A DNA stretch of 64,000 nt from Hyphomicrobiales bacterium. GTDB taxonomy: Bacteria; Pseudomonadota; Alphaproteobacteria; Rhizobiales; Rhizobiaceae. Below the pieces are notes generated by a model that was not told where the DNA came from, made no database searches, and saw only the letters and a program-made list of their open reading frames with translations. Positions within the stretch are counted from its first letter, which is position 1. The number at the start of each line of letters is the position of its first letter. This document shows, one piece after another, positions 39,041 to 48,302 of the stretch. The stretch covers positions 62,001 through 126,000 of the forward strand of contig UCEY01000002.1 in the NCBI GenBank assembly GCA_900471605.1. The letters run 5' to 3'. The position numbers and the translations under genes were made by a program.

Positions 39041-40044
39041 GCCGCTTTGGTCCTGCGCCTCTCGGTCTTGACGGGCCGGGCGGGAACCTGCGCGGGTTCT
39101 GCCGCATGGGCGCTTGCCGGCAGGCTCATGTAGTGGATGCGGAGCTGTTCGGCCCGGGCGCGGGAGACGGAATCGAGGATCAGCCCGGCGGTGAAGATCA
39201 ACAGTGAAACCAGCATCAGCACCAGCGAGAAGACCCAGGTGGGCATCCGTTCCACGAGGCCGGTCTGGAAATAGGCGACCAGCACCGGTGCCATGAAGAC
39301 CAGGCTTGTCGCCATGAAGGCGCTGCTGATCAGGCCGAAGAACGCGAACGGCCGCGTCTCCTTCATCAGCATGGCGAACATCCATAGGATCCTGGCGCCA
39401 TCCTTGAAGGTCGAGAGCTTGGAATGCGAGCCTTCCGGGCGTCTTCCGTAGTCGAGCTCGATCTCGCAGACCGGAAGCTTGAGCAGCGAGGCATGCACCG
39501 ACATTTCGGTCTCGATCTCGAAGCCGCCGGAAACGGCCGGAAAGCTCTTCACGAACCGGCGCGAGAAGGCGCGGTAGCCGGAGAAGATGTCGGTGAAATC
39601 AGGGGCGAACATCGTACGGTAGAGGAAGTTGAACAGCCGGTTGCCGGCTGCGTGGCCCTGCCTGCCGGCATCCGCATGCACACCGCGGCGGGTGCCGACC
39701 ACCATGTCGGCGCGCTCGGTCAAAAGCGTGCGGACGAGCTCTTCCGCATCCTGCGGCGCATAGGTTCCGTCGCCGTCTGCCATGATATAGACGTCCGCCT
39801 CGATGTCGGCGAACATGCGCCGCACCACATGGCCCTTGCCCTGCCGGCGCTCGCGCATGACGAGGGCGCCGGCCAGCATGGCCTGCAATGCGGTGCCGTC
39901 CGTGGAATTGTTGTCGTAGACATAGACCCGCGCGCCCGGCAGCGCCTCGCGGAAACCGCGCACCACGCCCGCGATCGTCATCGCTTCGTTATAGCAGGGC
40001 AGCAGGATCGCGATGTCGAAATGGCCGGTCAGGGCATCGGTCAT
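39037..40044 (-). CDS. Membrane-anchored family 2 glycosyltransferase
   Basis: The 335-residue protein starts with a GT-A domain: ILLPCYNEAMTIAGVV, the nucleotide-sugar motif ADGDGTYAP and GTRRG. Two C-terminal membrane segments follow (about residues 240-300). It resembles dolichol/polyprenyl-phosphate sugar synthases, which attach a sugar to a lipid carrier on the inner membrane. The ATG at 40044 is preferred over GTG at 40062. It is first in a four-gene unit and divergent from the GT-C-like protein that may use its product. Confidence 0.9.
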   Translation of the reverse strand: MTDALTGHFDIAILLPCYNEAMTIAGVVRGFREALPGARVYVYDNNSTDGTALQAMLAGALVMRERRQGKGHVVRRMFADIEADVYIMADGDGTYAPQDAEELVRTLLTERADMVVGTRRGVHADAGRQGHAAGNRLFNFLYRTMFAPDFTDIFSGYRAFSRRFVKSFPAVSGGFEIETEMSVHASLLKLPVCEIELDYGRRPEGSHSKLSTFKDGARILWMFAMLMKETRPFAFFGLISSAFMATSLVFMAPVLVAYFQTGLVERMPTWVFSLVLMLVSLLIFTAGLILDSVSRARAEQLRIHYMSLPASAHAAEPAQVPARPVKTERRRTKAA

Positions 40045-40170
40045 GTTTTTCACTCGATACACGGAAAACCGAACGCGGGAAGTCTCCCGTGCCGCGGACT
40101 TTACTATTTCTTGGGAAGGTTAAGGCTAGGTTTCCTCCACCCTCGAAACAGGCGAAAAGTCCGGACGAAG

Positions 40171-42024
40171 ATGACGGAAAACATGGCAGACAGATCCTTT
40201 CCGAGGGACACAGGCCAGACCGCCGAGCCGCTTCTATCGCGGCTCCTGCCCGCGGTGGTGCTTTATTCAGTTGTTGCCGCCGCTGTAGCCCTCGCCTTCT
40301 TCCTGCCCGGAGCTACGGATTACGTCGGAGCCGATAATGACGACGTCATGCGGCTCGTCGAGGTCAGGGATTTCCTGGGCGGCCAGAACTGGTTCGATCT
40401 CATCCAATATCGGCTCGGTCTCGACGGCGGCACGCTGATGCATTGGTCGCGGTTGATCGATCTGCCGATCGCGACCCTGATCCGGCTGTTCTCCCTCTTT
40501 CTGGCGCCGGACAGGGCCGAGGCCGTCGTCGTCACCATCTGGCCCCTCCTTCTGGTGCCGCTTCTGCTCCTGCCGCTCGGCCTCGCCGTTCGCCGATTGG
40601 CCGGCGTTGCGCCCATGCATATCGCGCTTGGCCTTGGCGCACTCTTCGTTCTCGGCTGCGTCCGTTTCAAGCCGGGTTCCATCGACCATCACAACGTTCA
40701 GCTCACGCTCGTCATGTGGATCTCGGCCATGCTGGTCGATCCTGAGAGGCGGGCTTCGAGCTATATCGTCGCCGGCATCGCCTGTGCGCTGGCGTTGGCG
40801 ATCGGCGTCGAAACCACACCATTTGTTGCCGTCGTCTGCGTCTGCGTCGCACTTCAGTGGGTCTGGCACGGCCAGTCGTTTTCCCGGCCGGCCCGGTTCT
40901 TCGGCCTGTCGCTGGCGCTTTCCGTCTCCGCCGCCTTTTTCCTGACGATCCCGCCGCGGGCCTATGCGGTCGTCACCTGCGACAACTTTTCGCTCGGCTT
41001 CTACGCCCTTTCGGCACTCGGTGGGGCGGCGCTGTTCCTGCTGGCGAGCCTGCCCACACAACCAGGCCGTCTCGTCCGCGTCGGCCTGGCCGGTGTCACC
41101 GGCGGATTACTTCTTCTGACGGCCCGCATCATCGCCCCGCAATGCCTGGGCGATCCGTTGGGCACGCTCGATCCGCTGCTGGTCGAGCTCTGGCTGAACG
41201 GGGTGACCGAGGCCCGTTCGTTTCTGGCAGAAGCTCAGTTCGAGCCGGAAATGGTGGGCGGTTTCTATGCCGTCGGGCTCTTTGCAATCGTGGTCTGCCT
41301 TGTCCGCAGCCTGAGGCGCGAGGAGAGGGAACTTTATCTGGTGCTTCTGGCGCTCATAGGGGCGTCGTGGGGCATCGCGCTGCTGCAGGTGCGCGGCGCC
41401 TTCTTCTCCAACATGCTGGCCATCTTGCCACTATCACTGCTGATCGCCGATCTGCGGCGCACCTCTGCGGCCGATCCTGAAAATCCAAGCGCGGCCTTCG
41501 CTTATATCAGCACGGTACTGATGTCCGTGCCCGTCGTCTGGGCTCTGGGCGGCGTCATTGCTGTGCATGGCTGGAAACAGGCAGCCGAGATGCGGACGCT
41601 TTCGAGCGCCGGCTTTTCCAATGGCGAAGTGGGCGAATGCGGTGACCAGACGGACATGGCCGCATTGAACACGCTGGCAACGGGCATCATAGCTGCGCCC
41701 TCCAACAGCGGGGCGGATATCCTGCGCTGGACCCCGCACCGGGTCCTGACGGCGCCTTACCATCGCAACCAGAAGGGCATGCTGACCGAACTCTATATCG
41801 GCCTGGCCCAGCCCGGCGAAGCAAAAGCCTTCCTGAGAGGGGCCGGCGTGACGGCGCTTGCCTTCTGCAAGACCGACCCGCAGACCGACGCGCTGATCAG
41901 GCGCAAGCCGGACGGTCTCTACGCTAACCTCGCCCGGGGCAATGTACCCGATTATCTCCAGCCGTTCGGGCAGCCAAGCAAGAACGGCTTCCACCTCTAC
42001 AAGGTGCTGCCGGACGGGAAGTGA
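40171..42024 (+). CDS. GT-C-like multi-spanning membrane protein
   Basis: The 617-residue protein has about ten transmembrane segments in its first 450 residues and a C-terminal periplasmic domain. After TM1 it carries acidic residues (VGADNDDVMRLVEVRDFL), and then HWSRLIDLP and PGSIDHHNVQL. An acidic first periplasmic loop is a hallmark of lipid-phosphate-sugar GT-C transferases such as STT3 and PMT. The ATG at 40171 is chosen; the longer frame is antisense to the GT2 gene. It probably transfers a sugar from the lipid carrier; the acceptor is unknown. Confidence 0.75.
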   Translation: MTENMADRSFPRDTGQTAEPLLSRLLPAVVLYSVVAAAVALAFFLPGATDYVGADNDDVMRLVEVRDFLGGQNWFDLIQYRLGLDGGTLMHWSRLIDLPIATLIRLFSLFLAPDRAEAVVVTIWPLLLVPLLLLPLGLAVRRLAGVAPMHIALGLGALFVLGCVRFKPGSIDHHNVQLTLVMWISAMLVDPERRASSYIVAGIACALALAIGVETTPFVAVVCVCVALQWVWHGQSFSRPARFFGLSLALSVSAAFFLTIPPRAYAVVTCDNFSLGFYALSALGGAALFLLASLPTQPGRLVRVGLAGVTGGLLLLTARIIAPQCLGDPLGTLDPLLVELWLNGVTEARSFLAEAQFEPEMVGGFYAVGLFAIVVCLVRSLRREERELYLVLLALIGASWGIALLQVRGAFFSNMLAILPLSLLIADLRRTSAADPENPSAAFAYISTVLMSVPVVWALGGVIAVHGWKQAAEMRTLSSAGFSNGEVGECGDQTDMAALNTLATGIIAAPSNSGADILRWTPHRVLTAPYHRNQKGMLTELYIGLAQPGEAKAFLRGAGVTALAFCKTDPQTDALIRRKPDGLYANLARGNVPDYLQPFGQPSKNGFHLYKVLPDGK

Positions 42025-42039
42025 ACGGGATGAGCCGGG

Positions 42040-42270
42040 TTATGCCGCCCGGCGGCTGTGCAGGGCGAAAAGAGCGCCAAGGAACGTTATCAGTCCGGCA
42101 TTGTAGCCGAGGATCGCGATCAGAAGATTGAAATAGGATGCCGGGCCGGGCGAAACGGCGGTCGCAAGCGCGAATGTTGCGGCAATCATGACGGCGACGA
42201 AGGCGATCGAAAACGCCGACCGCATCATGCCGACGCAAATGCCTATCGATACGGCGGTCAGGAAAAGCAA
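42040..42270 (-). CDS. Small membrane protein, TTG start
   Basis: The 76-residue protein has two or three hydrophobic helices (LFLTAVSIGICVGMM, AFSIAFVAVMIAATFAL, LLIAILGYNAGLITFLGALFAL). The start codon is a TTG at 42270 with GAGGAGATAT upstream. I cannot name the family. It converges on the GT-C gene with 15 bases between the stops. Composition is normal for the window. Confidence 0.5.
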   Translation of the reverse strand: MLFLTAVSIGICVGMMRSAFSIAFVAVMIAATFALATAVSPGPASYFNLLIAILGYNAGLITFLGALFALHSRRAA

Positions 42271-42408
42271 CCCGATATCTCCTCATCGGCCTTCAAGGAA
42301 ACGAGCGTATGAGCAACGTGCTAATAAATGCTTTCGTTCCGGCAGGCGGGCATTCGTGCGCCACGCGATGGCTACGATACGACCTGATTCGACGCGGCTT
42401 CGCCACCC

Positions 42409-42681
42409 TTAGTGGCTCTGGTCTTGGCCGAAAGCGCCACGATCCACAAGATATGGCGCCAAGGAGCACGGCAGTTCTCCTCGCCAGACAAGCCTGACAT
42501 GGTAGCCCGAGACGGCACAGGTGAGGGCGACGACCTCGCCCTCGAACTCGGCTGTTTCCCCGGTCGGTTTGCGGATGATGCCGTCTCCCGAGACGGCGTC
42601 GAACGCTATGCCGATCTCGCCAAGCACGGATATCGCTTGCCGCCGGTCTTCGAAGCGCAACAGCAAAGGTTCACGCCGCAT
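42409..42681 (-). CDS. Hypothetical protein following the spike-base gene
   Basis: This is a 90-residue soluble protein beginning MRREPLLLRFEDRRQAISVLGEIG. I do not recognise the family. It follows the spike-base-like gene by 18 bases on the same strand and is probably co-transcribed with it. No signal peptide or membrane segment is visible. It may be a phage- or GTA-type accessory protein, by association only. Confidence 0.5.
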   Translation of the reverse strand: MRREPLLLRFEDRRQAISVLGEIGIAFDAVSGDGIIRKPTGETAEFEGEVVALTCAVSGYHVRLVWRGELPCSLAPYLVDRGAFGQDQSH

Positions 42682-42699
42682 CGCTGTCCGCCAATTCCC

Positions 42700-42963
42700 T
42701 CAGACGAGCCCGGTAATCGCCATCGCCGTCGTGCCGGTGGCAAGCACGCGGTTTACCCGCAGCGGAAGCAGGCCGCCGGCCGGTACGTTCGAAAGCGTCA
42801 GCGTTTCGCCGGACAGCATGCGGACCGAAAGATGGCCGCCTGTTCCCACATAGAGGGCGCGCGTCGTCTCCGGCAGGTCGGCGCTGTCGCTGGGCGTGAT
42901 CGCGAAACCGGAAGAGGCGGGTCCGGAAAGCGAGGCCTGGGTATTGGCGAAACGGTCGGGCAT
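42700..42963 (-). CDS. Spike-base protein of the RCAP_rcc01079 (GTA/phage) family
   Basis: The 87-residue protein MPDRFANTQASLSGPASSGFAITPSDSADLPETTRALYVGTGG... VPAGGLLPLRVNRVLATGTTA matches a small family that includes a head-spike base protein of the Rhodobacter capsulatus gene transfer agent and related phage proteins. AAGGAGATTTCG precedes the ATG. No capsid, tail or terminase gene lies nearby, so it is an isolated copy. Function in this setting is unknown. Confidence 0.7.
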   Translation of the reverse strand: MPDRFANTQASLSGPASSGFAITPSDSADLPETTRALYVGTGGHLSVRMLSGETLTLSNVPAGGLLPLRVNRVLATGTTAMAITGLV

Positions 42964-43267
42964 GGACGAAATCTCCTTGAATATCGCTCGCCGTCATTGT
43001 CGCTCTCCTCTCTCCGGCGGGGAAATGCGGGGCTTTAAAAAAAGCGCGATGCAGGAAATTCCCCGTCTCTCCAGAAAAGGAAATGTGGCGCGTGCGACAA
43101 AAGAAAAGGTGCAGCGTCAAATGCTTGGACGCGGAAAGCGCGAATGGAGAGAACCCGGTCTATCGCCCAGAGAGCGTGTCGAACCGGCTCTTTTGCTGCC
43201 TGCATCGTCCCCGTTTCGGCTGCTTGGAACTGGTGAAATCGCCGCTCTCTTCCTTTAGAAGGGAAGG
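42964..43267. other. Gene-free divergent region before xseA
   Basis: About 300 bases separate the spike-base gene (minus strand) from xseA (plus strand) and should hold both promoters. I see no RNA gene, strong palindrome or terminator in it. Confidence 0.35.
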
Positions 43268-44875
43268 ATGACCAGTTTGCTCGACAACGATTCGCCCACC
43301 AACCTCACCGAATTTTCGGTGTCGGAACTGTCCGGCTCGATCAAGCGCACGGTGGAAAACGCGTTCGACCACGTGCGCGTCCGCGGCGAAATTTCCGGTT
43401 ATCGCGGCCAGCATTCCTCCGGCCACGCCTATTTCTCGCTGAAGGACGACCGTGCCCGGATCGATGCCGTGATCTGGAAGGGCACCTTCCCGCGGATCAA
43501 GTTCCGCCCGGAAGAAGGAATGGAAGTGATCGCCACCGGCAAGATCACCACCTTCCCCGGTTCTTCGAAATACCAGATCGTCATCGAGAACCTGGAACCG
43601 GCAGGCGCCGGCGCGCTGATGGCGCTGCTGGAGGAACGTCGGCGCCGGCTGGGCGCAGAAGGTCTGTTCGACCAGAACCGCAAGCGGCCTCTGCCCTTCC
43701 TGCCGCAGGTGATCGGCGTCGTGACCTCGCCGACCGGCGCCGTCATCCGCGATATCCTGCACCGTATCGCCGACCGTTTTCCGGTGCATGTCATCGTCTG
43801 GCCGGTCAAGGTGCAGGGCGAAGGATCTGGCGACGAGGTGGCGGCCGCGATCCGCGGCTTCAATGCAATGGCACCGGGCGGTACCATCAGGCGGCCCGAC
43901 GTGCTGATCGTCGCGCGCGGCGGCGGCAGCCTTGAAGACCTCTGGAGCTTCAATGACGAAGCGGTGGTCCGCGCCGCGGCGGAAAGCCAGATCCCGCTGA
44001 TATCGGCGGTCGGCCACGAAACCGACTGGACGCTGATCGACCACGCCGCCGATGTTCGCGCGCCAACCCCGACCGGGGCCGCCGAAATGGCCGTTCCGGT
44101 CAAGGCGGATCTCGAAGCGCAACTCGCAAACCTCACCGCGCGCCTGCGGGGTGCCGCCAGCCGCCAGATGGATTTTCGTCGCCAATCCGTGCGTGCGTTG
44201 GTTCGTGCGCTACCGTCGCTCGACCAGTTGCTTGCCCTGCCGCGCCGGCGTTTCGACGAAGCGGCGGCCGGCCTCGGCCGTGGGTTGGAACGCACGACGG
44301 TGGTCAAGCGCCGCAGCTTCGAGCGGGCTTCGTCCGGGCTGCGGCTGGAACTCCTGACCAACCGGCTTGCCCAGCAGCGGCAATTGCTGGCCGAGCGGCT
44401 GACGCGCAGCGACCGCTGCCTGGAGCGGCAGCTGCTGAAGGAGAACAACCGGGTTGCCAGGGCGGCAGCGTCGCTTTCGGCGCTGCCCGCGCGGCTGCTC
44501 GGCCAGTTGCAGCGCGAACGCCAGCATCTCACCTCTATGGCCCGCCACGCCGACACGGCGATCTCGCACACGCTGGTCCGCAGCCGCGCGGCGATCACCG
44601 CGCAGGACCGCGTGCTGCAGTCGCTCTCCTACAAGAACGTGCTGAAGCGGGGCTTTGCGGTGGTGCGCGGCGAAGATGACCGGCCGCTGACACGCGCCGC
44701 CGGCATCGGAGAAGGGCTGGCGATCTCGGTGGAATTCGCCGACGGCCGCATTGCCGCCGTAACGGGCGAGGGCGGCGAGAGCGCCGATCCTCCCGTTGCG
44801 CCGTCTCAGCCGAAGAGGAGGCCGGCGAAACCGGAGCCGAGCGCCGAGGCTCCGAAACAGGGCACCCTCTTTTGA
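43268..44875 (+). CDS. xseA: Exodeoxyribonuclease VII large subunit
   Basis: The 535-residue nuclease subunit has the N-terminal OB domain ([31 protein letters not shown], read in segments) and the catalytic region with [16 protein letters not shown] and [30 protein letters not shown] long coiled coil and a C-terminal strand follow. With XseB it degrades single-stranded DNA. XseB is not in the window. GGAAGG precedes the ATG. It overlaps the next gene by one base. Confidence 0.97.
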   Translation: MTSLLDNDSPTNLTEFSVSELSGSIKRTVENAFDHVRVRGEISGYRGQHSSGHAYFSLKDDRARIDAVIWKGTFPRIKFRPEEGMEVIATGKITTFPGSSKYQIVIENLEPAGAGALMALLEERRRRLGAEGLFDQNRKRPLPFLPQVIGVVTSPTGAVIRDILHRIADRFPVHVIVWPVKVQGEGSGDEVAAAIRGFNAMAPGGTIRRPDVLIVARGGGSLEDLWSFNDEAVVRAAAESQIPLISAVGHETDWTLIDHAADVRAPTPTGAAEMAVPVKADLEAQLANLTARLRGAASRQMDFRRQSVRALVRALPSLDQLLALPRRRFDEAAAGLGRGLERTTVVKRRSFERASSGLRLELLTNRLAQQRQLLAERLTRSDRCLERQLLKENNRVARAAASLSALPARLLGQLQRERQHLTSMARHADTAISHTLVRSRAAITAQDRVLQSLSYKNVLKRGFAVVRGEDDRPLTRAAGIGEGLAISVEFADGRIAAVTGEGGESADPPVAPSQPKRRPAKPEPSAEAPKQGTLF

Positions 44876-45465
44876 TGCATGTCCTCCTGGTGCTCGCCCA
44901 TCCGCTGCCGGAAAGCTTTGCGCATTCGGTCGCGCGCACCGTTCGCGAGAGACTGGAAGGGCAGGGTCATAGCGTCGACCTTCTCGATCTCTATGCGGAG
45001 GATTTCGATCCTCGGCTGACGGAAAAGGAGCGGCGTGGCTATTTCGACGATCCTTACGACACATCCGCAGTCGGGGATCTCGTCGCGCGGCTGCAGAAGG
45101 CCGAGGCGCTGGTGCTGGTCTTTCCGCAATGGTGGTTCAACCTGCCGGCGGTTCTGAAGGGTTTCTTCGACCGGGTCTTTGCGCCGGGCGTCGCTTTCCG
45201 TCACGACAAGGCAGGCGGAAGGATCATCCCGCTGCTGACCAACATCCGCCATTTCTGGGCTTTCACGACAACCGGCTCGCCGTGGTGGGTGGTGAAGTTC
45301 TATATGGGCGATCCGGTCCGCCGGCAGCTCAAGCGTGGTATCGCGATCTTCTGCAGCAAAAACGTCGATTTCCGCATGCTGGCCCTGCACGACATGGACC
45401 GCGCCACGGACGAGAAGCGCAGGCGGCATCTGGAGCGCGTCGAGGCCGCGCTCCTGCGGTTTTAA
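44875..45465 (+). CDS. NAD(P)H quinone oxidoreductase, flavodoxin-like fold
   Basis: The 196-residue protein has the flavodoxin_2 pattern: HVLLVLAHPLPESFAHSVA for FMN phosphate, then LVFPQWWFNLPAVLKGFFDRVFAPGVAF, the hallmark of the MdaB/NQO family. It probably reduces quinones by two electrons, protecting against oxidative stress. The ATG at 44875 shares its A with the xseA stop (TGATG), so it is translationally coupled to xseA. Confidence 0.92.
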   Translation: MHVLLVLAHPLPESFAHSVARTVRERLEGQGHSVDLLDLYAEDFDPRLTEKERRGYFDDPYDTSAVGDLVARLQKAEALVLVFPQWWFNLPAVLKGFFDRVFAPGVAFRHDKAGGRIIPLLTNIRHFWAFTTTGSPWWVVKFYMGDPVRRQLKRGIAIFCSKNVDFRMLALHDMDRATDEKRRRHLERVEAALLRF

Positions 45466-45494
45466 GGGGGCCGGCACTGATACAGAGGGCGACT

Positions 45495-45782
45495 TCAGGA
45501 GTGAATTTTGGTGGTAAGCTCTATACCAAGGGACTTCATCACAGCGATCGTTGTTTTAAGTGTTGGATTGCCGGTCGCGCTGAATGAACGATAGAGCTGC
45601 TCGCGGGATAGGCCGGTGTCCTTGGCGATCTGTGTCATGCCCTTGGCCCGGGCGACCACGCCCAGGGCATGGGCAATATAGGCGGCATCTTCCGTTTCGA
45701 AAGCTTCCGCCATGAAGGTCGCGATCGCATCGTCAGAGCCGAAGTCCTCGGCAGGGTCGTAATTTGAAAGTTCCTCAGCCAT
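45495..45782 (-). CDS. higA: HigA-type antitoxin (HI1420 family)
   Basis: The 95-residue protein has LSNYDPAEDFGSDDAIATFMAEAFETEDAAYIAHALGVVARAKGMTQIAKDTGLSREQLYRSFS, read in segments, with a helix-turn-helix at about residues 48-75. This is the addiction-module antidote family related to HigA. It is intact. Its start overlaps the stop of the toxin reading frame by one base (TAATG). With the toxin frame interrupted it may act only as a repressor at the palindrome at 46080-46111. Confidence 0.88.
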   Translation of the reverse strand: MAEELSNYDPAEDFGSDDAIATFMAEAFETEDAAYIAHALGVVARAKGMTQIAKDTGLSREQLYRSFSATGNPTLKTTIAVMKSLGIELTTKIHS

Positions 45783-46078
45783 TATTCATACCATTCCTTG
45801 GCGAGCCGCTTAGCCAGCTTGATATCCCGGACCTGGCTACCCTTGTCGCCGCCGCACAGAAGAACAATCAGGACATCACCGCGCTGTTGGAAATAAATGC
45901 GGTATCCAGGCCCGGCGTGTATGCGCAGTTCGCTTACGCCGTCGCCGACTGGCGCCACATCGCCGGCATGCCCGAAGGCGAGGCGGTCCAGCCGCGAGGC
46001 GATTACCGCGCGGGCGCGCTCGTCTTTCAGGCGCAGGCGCCACTTGCGAAAGGTTTAGGTCTGCTTGAGCTGGAACAC
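45782..46078 (-). pseudogene. higB: HigB/RelE-type toxin gene with an in-frame stop
   Basis: After the stop, the minus-strand frame encodes TFRKWRLRLKDERARAVIASRLDRLAFGHAGDVAPVGDGVSELRIHAGPGYRIYF... LLCGGDKGSQVRDIKLAKRLAKEWYE, a complete HI1419/HigB-type RNase body. Before the stop it continues as VFQLKQT. The codon between T and TFRKW is TAA (46055-46057), where the family usually has Lys or Glu, a one-base change. The probable start is GTG at 46078. Without readthrough or an internal start only a seven-residue peptide is made. A sequencing error should be excluded. Confidence 0.75.
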
Positions 46079-46079
46079 C

Positions 46080-46111
46080 GACCATATGTAGTTTAAAAAC
46101 TACATATGGTC
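46080..46111. promoter_or_regulatory. Perfect palindrome, HigA operator
   Basis: Two 15-base arms (GACCATATGTAGTTT and its exact complement) flank two bases. The core TGTAGTTT...AAACTACA is the kind of site bound by HigA-type antitoxins. It covers the start region of the toxin frame and the likely promoter. Its perfection shows the repressor function is still selected. Confidence 0.75.
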
Positions 46112-46128
46112 AATCGGCAACCTGTCGA

Positions 46129-47382
46129 TCAGGCCCACTCGCCCTTGCGCATCACCGGCACCTTCGATCCGTCGGCGCTGATACCGTCGATATCCACCTT
46201 GTCGGAGCCGATCATCCAGTCGATGTGGATCAGGCTGGAATTGCCGCCCTGCGCCTTGATCTGGTCCTGGCTGAGCGATGCGCCGTCGAGGAAGCATTTC
46301 GAATAGCACTGGCCGAGCGCGATGTGGCAGGAGGCGTTTTCGTCGAACAGGGTGTTATAGAACAGGATGCCGCTTTTCGAGATCGGCGAGGAATGCGGCA
46401 CCAGCGCCACTTCGCCGAGCCGGCGGGCGCCTTCGTCCGTATCCAGAACCTTGTTCAGCACTTCCTCGCCTTTCGAAGCCTTGGCCTCGACGATCCGGCC
46501 GCCCTCGAATTTCACCTGGATATTGTCGATCAGCGTGCCCTGGTGCGACAGCGGCTTGGTGCTGGAGACATGACCTTCGACCCTCAGCGCATGCGGGGTG
46601 GTGAAGACCTCTTCGGTCGGGATGTTCGGGTTGCAGGTAATGCCGTTCTTGGCGGTTGAGGCGCCGCCATGCCATTCGTGACCGTCGGCGAGACCGACCG
46701 TCAGGTCCGTCCCCGGGCCGGTGAAATGCAACGCGGCAAAACGCTCTCCGTTCAGCCAGGTGGAGCGCTTCTTGAGATTGCCGTTGTGCTCGGCCCAGGC
46801 CGAGATCGGATCTGCAAGATCGACGCGCGAAGCGGCAAAGATCGCGTCCGCCAGCTTGCCGACGGCGACGTCTTGCGGAACGTCAGGGAAGACCTGGCGC
46901 GCCCAGGAAGGGTTGGGATAGGAGACGATGTTCCAGTTGATGTCGAAATTGGCGATCTTTTCGAGCGCCGGCTTGTAGGCCACGGAATTGGCCTTGTTGG
47001 CCCGCGCCACCTTGGAAGGGTCTTGGGCAGACAGCATCATCGGGTTGTCGCCGGAGATGGCAAGCCGCGCGGCGCCGTTGGCATAGGCCTTGGCCATGCC
47101 TTCGTAAAGCCAGTCCGACGCCTTGTCGAAGCTGCCGTCGGGCGCATGTTCGTAACGTGCCAGCGTCGTTTCCTCGTCGGAATAGAAGGTCGTGACGATG
47201 CCGGCGCCGGCCATATAGGCGTGTTTGGTGATCAGGCGCACGAGCGGCAGGGCGGCGATCGGTGCCGTGATCACCAGATCCTGGCCCTTCTCGAGGCGCA
47301 GGCCCACCTTGATGGCCACTTCCGCCAGCTTTTCGAGCTTTTGAGGATCGACGACGGTTTGAAAATTCGGCACGATTGTCAT
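46129..47382 (-). CDS. Aminopeptidase, M29 family (thermophilic AmpS/AmpT type)
   Basis: The 417-residue metallopeptidase has the M29 fold. Likely metal ligands are in FNTEEVFTTPHALRVEGHV-type segment (here IPTEEVFTTPHALRVEGHV), EVALVPHSSPIS and SSLIHIDWMIGS. It removes N-terminal amino acids in the cytoplasm. The ATG at 47382 follows GTGAGGTC. Length and motif order are normal for the family. It is divergent from a secreted hypothetical protein. Confidence 0.9.
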   Translation of the reverse strand: MTIVPNFQTVVDPQKLEKLAEVAIKVGLRLEKGQDLVITAPIAALPLVRLITKHAYMAGAGIVTTFYSDEETTLARYEHAPDGSFDKASDWLYEGMAKAYANGAARLAISGDNPMMLSAQDPSKVARANKANSVAYKPALEKIANFDINWNIVSYPNPSWARQVFPDVPQDVAVGKLADAIFAASRVDLADPISAWAEHNGNLKKRSTWLNGERFAALHFTGPGTDLTVGLADGHEWHGGASTAKNGITCNPNIPTEEVFTTPHALRVEGHVSSTKPLSHQGTLIDNIQVKFEGGRIVEAKASKGEEVLNKVLDTDEGARRLGEVALVPHSSPISKSGILFYNTLFDENASCHIALGQCYSKCFLDGASLSQDQIKAQGGNSSLIHIDWMIGSDKVDIDGISADGSKVPVMRKGEWA

Positions 47383-47455
47383 GGTAGACCTCACCTGATT
47401 TCTGTCATCGAAGAGACTTAAAGAGGTTTGGGGCAAAATTGAAGCTCAGGGATCC

Positions 47456-48274
47456 ATGTTCATGAAAACCGCCTTGACCCTATGCGCCGTTCTGTTTGGC
47501 GCTTCGGCCTCGCCTTGTTTCCCGGCTGACTTTGCGGCGACCATGTTCGATCATCAGGTGGCCATCGCATCCCGTGACAACGAGGAGAAACTGACGATCG
47601 ACGGCAGGCAGGTTCATTCCAACCGGTTTCTGCTGATCGATAATGTCGGCCTGGTGGCGGGCGTGCCGTTCGTCGTGGTGGTGAGTTCGGACGGCGGCAA
47701 CGCATGTCCGGGTTCGCCTCTGGTCGTCTCGTTTCCGCAAGGCGCGGAGCCGCGCGTCGACGAGCCGATGGACGATTGCCGCGGCGCCGCCTCGATTGTC
47801 GTGGAGGGCGACCACCTTCTGCTTGCGACCGAAGCCATTCCCGGTCAGCCAAGCCTGCGCTGGACCTGGACGCCCGGAAAAGGTTTCGCCGAGGCCGACA
47901 AGGTCGCTTTCCAGCCGAATGCGACGATGGGTTGGGATGACATGAAGAAGGTGGGCCACCCATCGGAACTTCTCGGCATAGGCCCGATCGCCGATACGGC
48001 AAATACGATGCTCGGCGAGCATCGGCAGGAATTCGAGAGCTCCATCACCGGACCCGGCACCGGAGCGTTCAGGAACGGCTTTTATATCGGCCAAGCCTGC
48101 AGGCCGCATATGTGCACCGAGGCCGAGGCGCTGATTGCCGCCGATATTTCGGCGAGAAAGCTTTATCTTGCCTGGAAGCCTGCGGGCAAGAAGATCATCC
48201 TGCGCCCGGCGATCCGCAGATGGCCCGCGCCCGCGCTGGCCGCTCTCAAGCAATGGTCGGCGAAGTGGCCATGA
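47456..48274 (+). CDS. Exported hypothetical protein, 272 residues
   Basis: A signal peptide (MKTALTLCAVLFGASASPCFPA, start 47456 or 47462) precedes a periplasmic domain with paired cysteines (NACPGSP, DDCRGA, QACRPHMC). The C-terminal segment YIGQACRPHMCTEAEALIAADISARKLYLAW suggests a lysozyme-inhibitor-like or Ivy-like fold, but the match is weak. AGGGATCC precedes the start. It converges on the MBL gene. No function is assigned. Confidence 0.65.
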   Translation: MFMKTALTLCAVLFGASASPCFPADFAATMFDHQVAIASRDNEEKLTIDGRQVHSNRFLLIDNVGLVAGVPFVVVVSSDGGNACPGSPLVVSFPQGAEPRVDEPMDDCRGAASIVVEGDHLLLATEAIPGQPSLRWTWTPGKGFAEADKVAFQPNATMGWDDMKKVGHPSELLGIGPIADTANTMLGEHRQEFESSITGPGTGAFRNGFYIGQACRPHMCTEAEALIAADISARKLYLAWKPAGKKIILRPAIRRWPAPALAALKQWSAKWP

Positions 48275-48302
48275 TGGTTTGACCTGACCCGCATTTGGCC
48301 GG

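Noticed and set aside
45764..46096. 110-residue plus-strand frame
   Set aside because: It is antisense to the higB remnant, whose protein motifs are clear on the minus strand.
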